A stretch of 64,000 nucleotides of DNA from Mesodorylaimus sp. YZB2_4. Its lineage: Eukaryota > Nematoda > Enoplea > Dorylaimida > Dorylaimidae. Where the stretch lies: NCBI GenBank assembly GCA_030248295.1, contig JASANH010000965.1, positions 476,715 through 540,714 of the forward strand, in the 5' to 3' direction. The notes below the pieces were generated by a model. That model saw nothing but the letters and a program-made list of their open reading frames with translations, was not told the origin of the DNA and made no database searches. The position numbers and the translations under genes were made by a program. How positions within the stretch are numbered: position 1 is the first letter of the stretch; each line of letters opens with the position of its first letter. Shown here one piece after another: positions 45,427 to 56,755 of the stretch.

Positions 45427-46165
45427 TCAGGCTAGATTGACACCATCGAATTTGTCTTCGCAGACCGACTCATCATCGTCGTCGGCGTATTTTCTCGTCC
45501 ACGTGAAGCGAACGTGAGAAAAGCATCGTCCCATGGCGTCGACGATTGGTGTCAAGAATGTTTCGATTATCATGCGGATAACCTGAAACGAGGAAGTCCA
45601 GGAAGGTCTGGCAACGTTGAACTCACCCCTACCTCTCTCATACACCGGCATTGGACTCGGCACGATTTCAAACAAGGCGCGCAGCACCAAATATGGAAGA
45701 ATGACAAGCAGCCGAAGGTCAGGGCCCAAAATATGGAGCAGGGAATAGCGAACAGGAGGGAGAGGACTCGATAGCACCATAGCTTGGTCAAAGTGAAGAT
45801 CTGAAAGGGGAGAGTGGAAGCGAGGGGTCGCGACACGACAGAGTCTCACTTGATGGCTGAGGATCCAGACTCGATCGAAACTGTAGGTCCTTGGTTCGGG
45901 CTCTCCAAAAATGTCATTGAAGCTTATCTAGAATGAGTTATTGACTGGCACATGGAAATGCAAGTATGGGGCATACCTTCAAGTGGTGGCTCATTCGATG
46001 AGAATCACGATCTTTCAGGTTCACCTCCCCATGCCCGTGTGTCAATGGTGATGAGTTACTGTTCTTCTTCGGAGTCGAATTCTTCGCATCACCATATGGA
46101 TTCGGGGGTATAATGGGTGATTGAATAGGTGCTAATACAGGGATGCTGGGGGCAGAACTGGACAT
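45427..46165 (-). CDS. Caveolin, four exons
   Basis: Membrane scaffold protein with an intramembrane hairpin, forming caveola-type platforms and working in endocytosis. Exons: about 46165 (ATG, MSSSAPSIPVLAPIQSP) to 45977, then 45850-45927, 45633-45800 and 45427-45582 (stop TGA), all phase 0. The N-terminal part is variable and Pro/Ser-rich. Then comes the caveolin signature region ISFNDIFGEPEPRTYSFDRV (family FEDVIAEP), the scaffolding stretch TKLWCYRVLSLLFAIPC, and the hairpin IFWALTFGCLSFFHIWCCAP, followed by KSC and CRCMRE. After these come FLTPIVDAMGRCFSHVRF, the conserved C-terminal segment, and an acidic tail YADDDDESVCED. Several Cys may be palmitoylated. The start could be further up (46330); 46165 is chosen because the sequence before it is less protein-like. 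Confidence 0.9.
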
Positions 46166-47557
46166 GCTCACTGCCAATCGAATGTCGCTGAGGCGGATGA
46201 ATACTTCTGGGAGCCAAGCAGGTGAGCCTGAGCCGTATCGCAGACGCTGTGCTGGTTTGAACGGTGAGCTTGGAGCGCCCAGTGGAGATGGCTGGCACAA
46301 TTGAGCTTTTGCAGCTGGCTTTATGTACATAAGATATTGAAAAAGATAAAGGCAAGAAAAGGATCAATGGAAGATGAAGTCTGAAGCGATGGTGGGAAGC
46401 TGGGTGTTGAGCTGACTGCTTTCAATAAACAGCGAGATATATACCTTATCTTCATCATGGCTAGAAGAATCGGTTCTCTAGCCATGGAAGCATTTTATCC
46501 TTCATGCAGTATGCATATTGTGGCAGTTATTCTCTTTGGCGTACCCAAGAGTGGACGTACAAGCCGAGTGGACTCGGCACAAAGGTACAAAGGGAATGTC
46601 CTTCAGTCATCTGATCCATTTATTGAAGTCTTGTATGAAAACGAACGTGACTTAGTCGATGCACCACGCAATGGGACTATAAGCCTGAAATAGAGAAGGA
46701 TTTCGCTTTCGATCGCATTCTTGGCGCTAAATGTTATTACATGTACTTCTGGTATGAGCAGGGCAGCAGAGCGCATGTGCGCCCATACCATTTTCAGTAG
46801 TCTGGTGGCACAGGAAAGCTGCTTTAGCGAAGTGGATGCTTCTTGTGCAGGGAAGATCAGGAAGCAGAATGAGATCAATGTGGGCTAAGCTCGAGGTCTC
46901 CAGATAGGGACGAGTTCGGATCCCAAAATTTTTGGGACGGGAATTTTGTATGGATCTCTTCCAGAAGGGAAGCAACTTAAACGCAGGTCTTAGTAATGAG
47001 GTCAATCAACCAAGAGGAGACAAGCAGTAACGCCCATATATACACTGGAACATGCTGCCAGCAGGGAATGAATGACCTCCTTGTCCATCAAGGCTCCTTA
47101 TGCGATATTGTCGCCCAGTCCATCGCTCTTATTTTCGAATGGACACATATCGATCGGCTGGCCTTCTCAGCGGCTGCCATCGAGTTAAACTAAGAAATAC
47201 CGTCGAATCCCCGTCGATACAAGCTCCAGTACCAAAAATATTCTATGTATATTAGCGACAGCTGTTCCCAAAGAGACCAATGAGCAGAAGATTCGCAATG
47301 TCTATTCCTACAGCGCACATCATCGAACACGAATGGCATCGATGATCTGCATTAGCCAAGAAAAACCAACTGCTGGCCAATCCAAAGACACCCCAGAACA
47401 AGAGTCACGACTCAAATGTCTTTAGTTCCGCCTCTTTCTTTAACTCTTCTATTACAGCATAACCGTATGCAAGGATTACTGCCCCCATTATGCGCATTAT
47501 GCGCCCTACTTCTCCTTTTCATCCATCACCCAGCGATCACATCTCCGACTCGACTTC
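46166..47557. other. Intergenic, no supported gene
   Basis: The open frame continues upstream of the caveolin ATG to about 46330 and could be extra N-terminus. A plus-strand frame at 46457-46693 has no recognisable domain. Nothing else is seen. Confidence 0.4.
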
Positions 47558-48225
47558 TCACAACTGACCGCAGTCGGCGATTTTCACTTCGGCTTTTGGC
47601 GTTCCCGACTGACTTCCTTGCTGTTCCATCTTTTTCACGACGTCCATGCCCTCGGCCACGTGCCCAAACACGACGTGCTTCCCGTCCAACCTAGAAGACG
47701 GTGTCATGATCTTCAACTGGAGTCTTCTAGTCCTTACTCACCACGACGTCTTCACCGTGGTCAAGAAGAACTGCGACCCGTTCGTATTCGGTCCGGCATT
47801 GGCCATGGACAGGACCCCGGGCTTGGTGTGCTTCTCCTTGAAGTTCTCGTCGGGGAACTTTTCTCCGTAGATCGACTCCCCGCCAGTGCCGTTGCCGCGA
47901 GTGAAATCGCCGCCCTGAACAGTTGAGTCTTCGTCAGTCGAGCAGGTCGAAACAAAATTGACTCACTTGGCACATGAACTGGGGAATGACGCGATGAAAA
48001 ATGGAGCCCTTGAAGTGCAAAGGTTTGCCCAACTTGCCCATCCCTTTCTCGCCCGTACACAAGCAACGGAAGTTCTCGGCCGTTTTCGGCGTGATGTCGC
48101 TGTACAACTGCAAAAAAGATTTATTATTTCGGTGAGAAAAAGCTAATGTCACTGACTTCCATGATTATACGACCAGCCGGACTACCACCAATCGTGATGT
48201 CGAAGAAGACGCGAGGACGGCTCAT
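47558..48225 (-). CDS. Cyclophilin A-type peptidyl-prolyl isomerase, four exons
   Basis: Catalyses cis-trans isomerisation of Xaa-Pro bonds; cytosolic chaperone. Exons 48157-48225, 47967-48107, 47742-47914 and 47558-47690 join in phase to about 172 residues with no signal peptide. The start is [20 protein letters not shown]. Catalytic residues are visible: [15 protein letters not shown] (Arg, Phe, Met, Gln), [14 protein letters not shown], then the Trp at the exon 3-4 junction (TSW) and LDGKHVVFG. The loop [19 protein letters not shown] holds extra residues relative to human PPIA, as in divergent-loop cyclophilins of worms and plants. It ends IADCGQL. The first donor is GTCAGT, slightly unusual. 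Confidence 0.96.
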
Positions 48226-49300
48226 GATTTCGAAAAAAAGGCAATACAAACGAAGAGCAAGCCAATCAAGTAACAACACTCGACCTCGCAATGATGAACA
48301 TTGAAACACGATAGCATGATTGCCTGCTGTGCCAGGGCTTTACACTATCCCACCCCTTTCGTATTTGGCACCTTGCGGGCTGATCCAGGGGTACTTATTT
48401 CAGATGGACACAGGTGGGAAGCTATTGTATACTGCGCTTGTTTCCAACACTCTTTGGCATTTTAAAAGCAACCGATGCTTTTATTGCCCAATTCATCGCA
48501 AGCATCCTCCTTGCATGGAATTCGCTCGATATGCTCAATGTTAGCTCTTCTTTGCGCGCTTCTCCATCGAATACTTGACACTGTGTGCGTGGACTCTGCT
48601 ACTGAACACAGGCTTACACTACTCCTGGGAGCTACAGTATTTGGCCAAATGTCTTATCGTTAGAAGGGGAATTAGTCAGCGGAAATGGTCTTTCCAGTAA
48701 ATTATTTCCATTCCTACTCGGACGCAGCAGGTTCATGGCTTGTGCGGAGAAGGAAGGTCTTCTTGAGGTTTGTTGTTGGAGCAGGTTTATTTGTCATGAG
48801 TGGCAGGTAGAGGGCAACTTTAGGGGCTGGTAGGGCGGTGCATATCTTGTCACTGTCAGGGGCCAGGAATTCTAATCTTCTCAAACCTGTTGTAATTGTG
48901 CCTTATGGCTTGACTTAAATTTAGGGAGGGAGGAAGGGTTAGTCATCAGATCTTTGGTAGTGTGACAATGAGTTGAGCAGTCCGCTCTCTGGTCGTATGT
49001 AGTGGATGAATCGTTGCCTGCACACAGTCTTTATTTATTGACCATCGACGGCGCTCGCCACATTATCAGCAACTCTATTGTTGCCTCCCAAAGCATCCAC
49101 TGCACCTGGACGCGAGCTTGTTTGCTGTCTTAACTTTGACTAAATAAAAGTTGACTTTTCTGCTACATAGCTAGCAGCTGCACCTCTTTACAAACCTTTC
49201 TCACATATTTTGCAGTTATCTTTGCTCTTGTAGCCGCGGTCTCTGATTTGAGAGAGACTAATTCGAGGTACCTTACAAAAGGGTCAAATTATGCTGAATT
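48226..49300. other. Intergenic, nothing recognised
   Basis: The region right of the cyclophilin start presumably carries its promoter. No gene or repeat is supported. Confidence 0.4.
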
Positions 49301-49317
49301 AAGACTCGGCGCGCCCT

Positions 49318-49440
49318 ACTTTGGTGGCCGATTAGACTCGGCACGAGGTGCACAGAAAAATTGTAGGAATAAAAACAAGCAGCCAAATGTCAGAACGCAA
49401 TATGGTGCACGGGTTGTGATCAATATGGTCTGACCAGACC
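49318..49440 (-). pseudogene. Decayed caveolin hairpin exon
   Basis: On the minus strand, PCTILRSDIWLLVFIPTIF then LCTSCRV lines up with the caveolin exon PCSIFWALTFGCLSFFHIW then CCAPCLKSCRV about 3.6 kb away. At the DNA level the plus strand shares GACTCGGCACGA, ACAAGCAGCC, AATGTCAG/AAGGTCAG and CAATATGG. A stop follows directly after SCRV. No neighbouring caveolin exons were found, so it is a relic of a duplication. Confidence 0.6.
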
Positions 49441-50779
49441 TGGCTGCTTCCATGCTCATTTAGAGTTTTGGTTGGAAAAAGTCATTGAGCCTCTTGCGCT
49501 ACTATTATGATTATTTTCTCCCCGTTCTATCTGAATTCAAATGCATGTGTGCTGTATCTTTCTAAAGTAGGTACTGTACGTATGTACGTGTGCCCATTAA
49601 GGTTTTTTAAATGTCCTCTCGATGCACTCGCTGGTTTCGTGATCGCTTGCACGAATTCAATTTGATATCGCACCAAGTTGTTTGAACACTTTGCGTGCAT
49701 TGCTTATTTTAAGTGCACTTGAATGAAAATGACCCACCGCATGTGTTTATCATGTTCATGTTTAGCCAGCATGCAAACGCGCACTTGCCCTGGAAGTTCG
49801 CACCTACTCATAGCGTGAGCGGCAGAAGCCAAACCCAGACGGGGGCAGACAGTATGTCTTGTTGTTCCAGCAGCAAAATTATGATGAAGTAAGACGGTGA
49901 CAGGAGGAATCGCCAGATAAGAGATACAGTAACCAATGTCTAAATATGTCTGTGTCTTTTTGCCCTTCCATACACTGTAGGATGACAACCCCTGCTCGTA
50001 CACTTCCATCAGCTGATAATGGACGCAAAGAATGTCACTCACGAGACATGAGATGCCTAGTGTCAGATGCTTTTGCTTTTGCCCTTTCTCGTACAATTTA
50101 AAAACATCGTCACAGGAAATTCGACATAGAGACCTGGTTTCAATCGTGAAATGGACCGAGGCGTCTAAGAATTGATCGGAAGGAACCTCTTATTGTTAGT
50201 CGCGCCTGCGCGAATGTCAAGAACAACTCCGAACATGATAGGCAAGGCTCCCGGTGCAGCGCTCCCTTGTATCTGGCGTATTAAATCCGCATATTCATGG
50301 AAATTCAAGATTCTAAGACCTCTATTCATAGTCATCTACAAGAAATAAGATCTCAATATGGTCTCAATGGCGTCATTCAGATCCAAATCACTAATCTTTA
50401 AACAAACCTTATTGTCTCGAAGTTGCTTATCTTTACTTGGAACTAAGATCAAACAATTATCTATTATTATTTGCATGATTTTCGGTCGTTTTTGTTTTTG
50501 GAACTTCGCTCTCTGGAACAAATAATTAGGCACTTTAGTGTCTGCCCACACTGCTTTCTAATAGGCTAAGGCTGGGTTAGGCGCTGTTGCTGCACCTGCC
50601 AATCGTAAATCGCCTATCGGGCACAGGCAGTCCTAGCTCCAACGCGTTCACTCCACGCTACAGCAATCACTCACCATGAGTGCTGTCGTGAAAGGGCGCT
50701 TAATGATACTCGTAGGGTGATCAATGCGACGAAGTTTCACAAATCAGATTTTGCTTTCACACGAAAACAACTTAGGAAA
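49441..50779. other. Intergenic, nothing recognised
   Basis: No supported gene or repeat. Confidence 0.4.
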
Positions 50780-51865
50780 ATTAACGACAGTGATCGTCAT
50801 CCCGTGCACATCATCTGGTCGTGGCATCATCCCACCTACCAATTCAACATCAACCTGAGTGTCGCTGACGTGTTCGAAGTGGTTCTTACCCTTGTTACAC
50901 TTGGTTTTTATGCAGGCATTATCATCCTTGGCGCCCCACAAAACGTGACCCTGGACCAATAATGGGCGAGTACCTCGACAAAAGACAATGTCTACAGAAC
51001 TTGAGTTACACCGCCGACTTTGTCCACAGAAATTTAGTACTGTGAGATCTATTAACGTTAAATGGTAAACATTGGTCTCCACTTGGTGTGGGTAGGGCTC
51101 CCAACAATGGTGTGACTCGTACGCTTTCTGAGCCTTTAACCTCTGGCACATATACTCCCTTTCTGTGACCCCTTCCCTCCATTTCAGGTTTCTGGTTTCT
51201 GGTGTCTCACTGCATGGGTCATCAAGTGCGTTTTGTTCGCCTTCATCGCATTTAGTCGATGACTAGAGGACACTTGGTAGCGCGGATATTCAAGTAAGAT
51301 TTTGTCGCCTACTTGTTTATCCAGGCATACATGTCTTTTTTCAGGAAAGAAAACCTGTACGCGCTGCATTTACTCTCTTGGATCCTGATTTTGGCGCTCT
51401 ATGTGCACAGGTTGGTCTTGTACCCAAGTCAAACCTTCTACTTCTACCCACAATATTTCACTTTAGGGGTTTGGTTAGAAGAAACCGTTTGGGGAGCACC
51501 TGCACTAGCATAACTTCGGGTTCAATACCTTCTGCGCCCTAGTTGAGATCTTGTTCAATGTATATTCCCTAACACCTAAGACCCTGCAGACCATTGCCAC
51601 TGCTGAGAATCGAAGTCGCGAGGTTAAGTTGTTAATTCAATGCTTCATAATTGGATGCGTGTTCACCTTAGCTAGTGTCATGTTCACCATCGTCTTTGCG
51701 GCCGGTCTTCATTCACCCAAGGCTTATTTGGTCATGCAGATTATATGGACGTTCAATCACTGCGTCAACCCGTTAATCCATTCGAGCGTAAACACAAAAC
51801 TAAGGAGAGCCTTGCTGAAGATGATTACGTGCTGCATAAAAGGGACAAGACACTTTCGAAAGTGA
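50780..51865 (+). pseudogene. Serpentine receptor pseudogene, paralogue of the gene at 54.5 kb
   Basis: 50806-50950 keeps the TM1-TM2 part (HIIWSWHHPTYQFNINLSVADVFE) but lacks the linker present in the intact gene. The TM3 exon is gone or unrecognisable. 51330-51530 matches the TM4-5 exon with a stop where the intact copy reads LHWHNF. 51545-51865 is well preserved (ATAENRSREVKLLIQCFIIG, CVFTLASVMFTIVFAAGL, HCVNPLIHSSVNTKLRRAL). The deletion plus the stop mean it cannot give a seven-helix protein. Confidence 0.82.
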
Positions 51866-54450
51866 TGGCAATTCCTGCTGTGGGTGCAACCAGCGCTTTC
51901 ATGTGAATGGCTATTTAATGTGTGGCGCGTGAGAACAGGCTGATGACTGATTAGTCTCAGACTGAGGCCTAGTGCCAAGATTGCCGACCTTATTGTACAT
52001 TATAGTCCCCAAAGACATGTCATAACCTTTCCTGCATTATCTGTCACTTGTGCTCTGGCATTTGTGTTTGCTATGCATTAATAGAGTCTAGAAAAATCGT
52101 CATATCTACGTTACAGCTCCCGCGCGGTACAATTGGTATCTCGGGTCACAAGCTGAATCCGTTTGGCGATACACCCCTCCTAAGTGCAGGCTAGTTGACC
52201 CCTCTTTAGTGGAACGCCCAATTGCCGCCTTTGATCAACCAAAGTCCTGTGTGTGGTCAAGGTGCCAATAGCGTATTAAGAGTGGCATGTCGACCTGCTC
52301 TAGGTAATGTCTGTCCTCACTCATCCCCGTGTCGGCCCCTTTGTCGGTTCTTGTAATTGTATTTCGCATATCGTTTTTAGCGAGTGACGTTCATGGACCC
52401 TTGCTGCTTTGTAAAGTACATGTACATGAATAGATGTATTACAGTAGGTATCCGTTTAGTGCTAGGTTTGGCAATTCATACTGATGCCCTCTTTTCAAAG
52501 CTCCTTCCTTCCGTGTAGTCGCAGATCACAAACACATTCATACATTAGAGGTATCTGAATCGTCCTTGACCTTTATGTCATCGAAAGTATCGAGGTTGAT
52601 GTCAGAGGCTTTTCCTATTCAATAAGCATTTCCTTCGAAAAATGCCACGCTTGAAAGCATCTTTGCAAGGCGAGTAGAGGTCGCAACAGAATTGCATCTG
52701 TTCGAAGAGTGCCAGTCAGATTTAGTACGCTGACGTGCACTCCATGTATAGCTCTATTCAAGTGCAGATACTCTGCCAATGTTGACACTGCACCACTTAG
52801 GTACCGAGCTCTCACTAATCCCTGGGGTAAGACTGTTTTAGCACTAGGGCTAAACATGCAGACCTATGGGAACCATGCGTTGCCCTGGCCCGCTAATTTA
52901 AATAACGCATCTAGAGTTGTAATAACAGCTAGACCTAAGGATCCGTTAGTGATATCGATAATATCAGATGCTAACAAAATCAATACTTTCTTGGTGGACT
53001 GCCTAATACTGTAGGTACATTTCCAAGTCGATGCTCCATGCTGTTGACTTCCCAAGATGGGCCCACGCTCTTCATTTGCATATTCAAAAGACTGCACTGC
53101 GCAATTCGTGCACTAACATCCCACATTGCTCGAAAGTAGTACACCCCAGTAAATGGGAGATTTCTTCTAACTCGTTAGGGTTGAAAATTATAACTGTGTA
53201 ATAATGGCGTGATAAAAACCTGTCCTTAAGAAAGGGAACCTAATCAAGTCAAGGTTTCTAGCTGTTACTCGTCTTTCACCTTGATGGCATAAAACCCGAC
53301 AAAGGACTCTGGCGTCGGCTAACGATAAGTGCATGATATTCGTCATTACCAGCATGCTCTGTCTAATGAGCATCAGACGGATAATCATAAAATGACACCT
53401 GCCGACTATTTCTACATTTCTGGCCATAGCCCAACAGGAGCTCGCTAATGGGGAGCATGATTCTGCGCCTATATGCCGCTTCAACGTTATTGTTTATCAT
53501 TTCGCACTCATGATGACTTTTAAAGTGATTTATAATGATTTGAGGATGTAGACCCCAAATCGTAAGTGGGGGGGGGGGTGTCTCCCCCTGGGTTCCATGG
53601 GAGGGTTAGAGTAGAGTTCATCTGAGGGCGCTGTACGCGTGCCGTTCAGTCACTCTTACTATTAGCAGCACTTTGTGGGGCTCAGAAGTTTTAGGGGCTT
53701 CAGGTACTGATGACGGGCTAAAGATTATCATTTTCCAGATAAGCTTTTTTGCAAGAGATTTTTCGACGCTTTTAGCAAAACTATAGAGGGCCGGACGCAG
53801 ATGAAATACATTTTAATAATGCTCTCTTGCAAAATAATAGCTGTCGCGAAGCCTTTCTAGAACTTGAAGACTACTTTCTCGAAAGTTGAGTTGAGTGCTC
53901 TTTCGGACAATTTCGATCGTTTATGTTTGTCACATCCGCACTCCTATAGCTTTCCTGACATGGTTATTCACCCACTCTTTTTAGGCTTGCTCTCGCTCAG
54001 ATAACATAGCTAGTCATGAGCAGCACTTGTCGTTAGAAGCGCCTGAGGCTTCAGCGCCTCGATAAGTAAGGGTCTTTGATATTTTCTGCCCCAGGCAGTT
54101 GAAACAGCGATCGTGAGACTGTCCCAGACGCGAGAAAGCAATAAAGCCCGCTTAAACGTGTTTGTCAAGAAACCGCACGGCGTACTGTTCATGATCGCAA
54201 CATCGCTCCAAATCACGTTTTAACAAAGGCGATTAGGCGAGGTGTCAGTTTGAACACCTGCTCAGAGATCGTTTCTCATCCATTTACGCCTAGGCGGGGC
54301 AATCCAGGCCGAGGACCGTGCCGCACGACATTAGAGGGCGGAAGGAAGTTACTTCCGTCAAAGCTGCTTTTGTTCTTTTTAGCTACATAAGACTTCGTCT
54401 CAGTCCGAGACAGTCAGTCAGTTCGAAGTGAACGAGCGAGGTAAGCAGTC
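51866..54450. other. Intergenic, nothing recognised
   Basis: About 2.6 kb with a poly-G run at about 53567 and no supported gene. The last 150 bases before 54451 include CTACATAAG and a Pyr/Pur mix that may be promoter and leader. Confidence 0.4.
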
Positions 54451-55642
54451 ATGGCGAACCATAGCGAAAGTGTCAACGGTACCGCCGAGATCGGTGAAGC
54501 TGAGTATGTGATCACGGCTGTGGGCCTGGGCTACACGTTGACGGCCATCACCGTCATTCCCTTGCATATCATATGCTCGTGGCTGATGTGGAAAGACAAG
54601 GACATGCGTAACTCGACGTACCAGTTCATCATCAACCTGAGTGTGGCCGATGTGCTAGAACTAATCCCACTCGGCCTGTACGCCGGTATAGTCATCTTGC
54701 TTCGAGTGAAGTTGGAGGACCAGAACTACTATTTGCATCGGTTCATGTAAGTACACGGTGCATGCAAGTGACTTCACCGGGTTCACAAAGTGCCTTTTTA
54801 CAGGGGTTTCTGGTGCTTGAGCGCGTGGTATGCCAATTGCGTTCTCTTCGCTTTCATTGCATTCAGCCGTTGGATCGCCATGACCAAGACCCACCTCGTG
54901 CAGCGTATCTTCACGTAAGTACATACTGGCTGTCTTGGGGTCTTTATTCGAAGCTACAACCATCGCTGTGCATTGCAGGAAAAGAAATTTGCTGTTGATG
55001 CATACGGTTCCATGGGCCATAATTTGCGGATTTTATTTTTACAGTCTTTTCTTACACCCAGTTCAAAACTTCTTTTTCTATCCGAAGTTTTTTACTTGGG
55101 GGTTTGACTTGAAACTGCCGTTTGGCGAGTATTTGCATTGGCACAATTTCGTTTTCAATACGACCTGCGCCGCTGTCGAAATGTACTTTAACATCATGTC
55201 GTTGCAGTGGGTGCACAGTACCCGCAAGACCATACAAAACTTGGCCACGGCCGAGAATCAACGTCGTGAAGTCAAGCTGTTGATTCAATGTTTCATCATA
55301 GGATGCGTGTTTACCTTAGCCAGTGTTATGTTCACTATCGTTTTCGCAGCTGGCTTAGATTCACCCATGGCATTCTTAGGCATGCAGATAGTATGGACTT
55401 TCAATCACTGCATCAATCCTATAGTCTACTTGAGTGTGAACACTAAGCTGAGGCGAGCGCTGATTAGATTGTGCACCTGCGGTAAGTTCGGACATGCTAA
55501 ACTCAAGTCAAAGACCCACATAAACCTGCCCACAGCCAGTGTGTATCCTTCGGGAGCTGCCAGCGCATCAAAGGGGCCGGGAGGAGGGGCGTTATCTACT
55601 GGGCTTGCTACAGGTGCTGGGACCAAACCGGCTTGGGAGTAG
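54451..55642 (+). CDS. Serpentine seven-transmembrane receptor, nematode type, three exons
   Basis: Exons 54451-54746, 54804-54914 and 54979-55642 join in phase to about 356 residues. The extracellular N-terminus carries NHS and NGT glycosylation sites. Helix 1 contains LTAITVIPLHIICSWLMW; helix 2 IINLSVADVLELIPLGLYAG; helix 3 ANCVLFAFIAFSRWIAMTK, with SRW at the DRY position. Helix 7 is NHCINPIVYLSVNTKLRRAL, an NPxxY-type end. The FFYPKFFTWGFDLKLPFGEY loop lies between helices 4 and 5. The C-terminal tail is Gly/Ser-rich. The pattern is that of nematode serpentine chemoreceptors (Srx/Srt/Srsx-like); which subfamily is uncertain. A likely role is chemosensation at the plasma membrane, with unknown ligand. 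The pseudogene at 50.8 kb is its tandem paralogue. Confidence 0.88.
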
Positions 55643-56602
55643 GTCGAAGGGGTATATTTCTTGTTGCTAGGACGGATGGTCCCTGTATACTATTTCTTGG
55701 AGAATGAAGTAATCGATATCGATACTGGTAGTGCTGCACGATGAGCTGATTCAAAAGTAATGTCGCACAGTCTGCTAGCACCCTTGCGTCCATCCATATC
55801 GTGCATGTATTGACTGCTTCTACTGTAACTGTCATAATTTACGATTGCGTGAAGAAACAGCTGTACTCGCTGATCATAATGTCCGAATAAAGTGGATCAG
55901 GACTTGGTTCATCCCTGCATTGCAGAGACAGTATGCTTTGGAGTTGGATCTTGAATCACAGAACAGGGCTGACAAGAAATCCCCATAAATAATATCCGGC
56001 GGTTTCTTTAAAATTTCTCTTCGTGACTTGAGCATGTCGCTAAACCCGCGCACCCTTTCGGAACAAATCAATTTTTATGAAAAACAGCCATTATGCTTAA
56101 TCGAAAACAAGGTTTCTACATGCCCCTCTGCACGCCCCTTATAAAATTCTTATCGTTACCGTGTGTGGATAATAATCACGACACGATTTGATCGTGACTG
56201 CTACATCCTACGATACGAGTAAACACAGATCAGTCTCACCTTCATCCCTGCGTTGCATCGCAGAAATTGCTCTCTCCATAATTGACTTCTTTGGAGAGCG
56301 TTTTTAAAATTTCTTTAAATTGAAATACATCTGCCGTCAAGTTATCGCACGAACAGAAGCACGCTAGCCTTGGAGAGACACGCCAGTGGGCATACGTGCA
56401 AGCAAACATGAGAAAGGTGCTTTATGGGGTCATGAATGGAGTTCAATCAGCACGCAGGTTTGGTTGAGGTGTGGGAGCGACTAAACTAGCCGCTATACAT
56501 ACTCTTCACGCAATGTGAGGCGTAACTCATTGTCAGCAGCATTATAATGCACATGGATGCTCACGCTGTGACATGTTTGTGAATGTGATAGTGCTGTGCA
56601 CA
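55643..56602. other. Intergenic between receptor and retrotransposon
   Basis: Probably the 3' UTR of the receptor at first (AATAAAG at about 55886). No other gene is seen. Confidence 0.4.
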
Positions 56603-56755
56603 TGAAATCCTTGGCTCGCCCTAGGGCACACTAGGGCTGACCAGAGGATGGCCCAAGTCAGGAACAGTACCACGCAGTCCACGGACACCTTGTACTATAG
56701 TTTATTGCCACCACACCACAAGGGCCGTGTAGACTCACAATTCGGGGAGCAGCCG
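56603..56755 (-). repeat. LTR-like end of the gypsy element
   Basis: Matches 14827-14990 (TGAAATCCTTGGCTCGCCCTA, CACCACACCACAAGGGCC, TAGACTCACAATTCGGGGAGC). The extra ORF's last 30 codons run into it, as in elements whose last gene overlaps the 3' LTR, or as after a deletion joining ORF and LTR. Confidence 0.55.
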
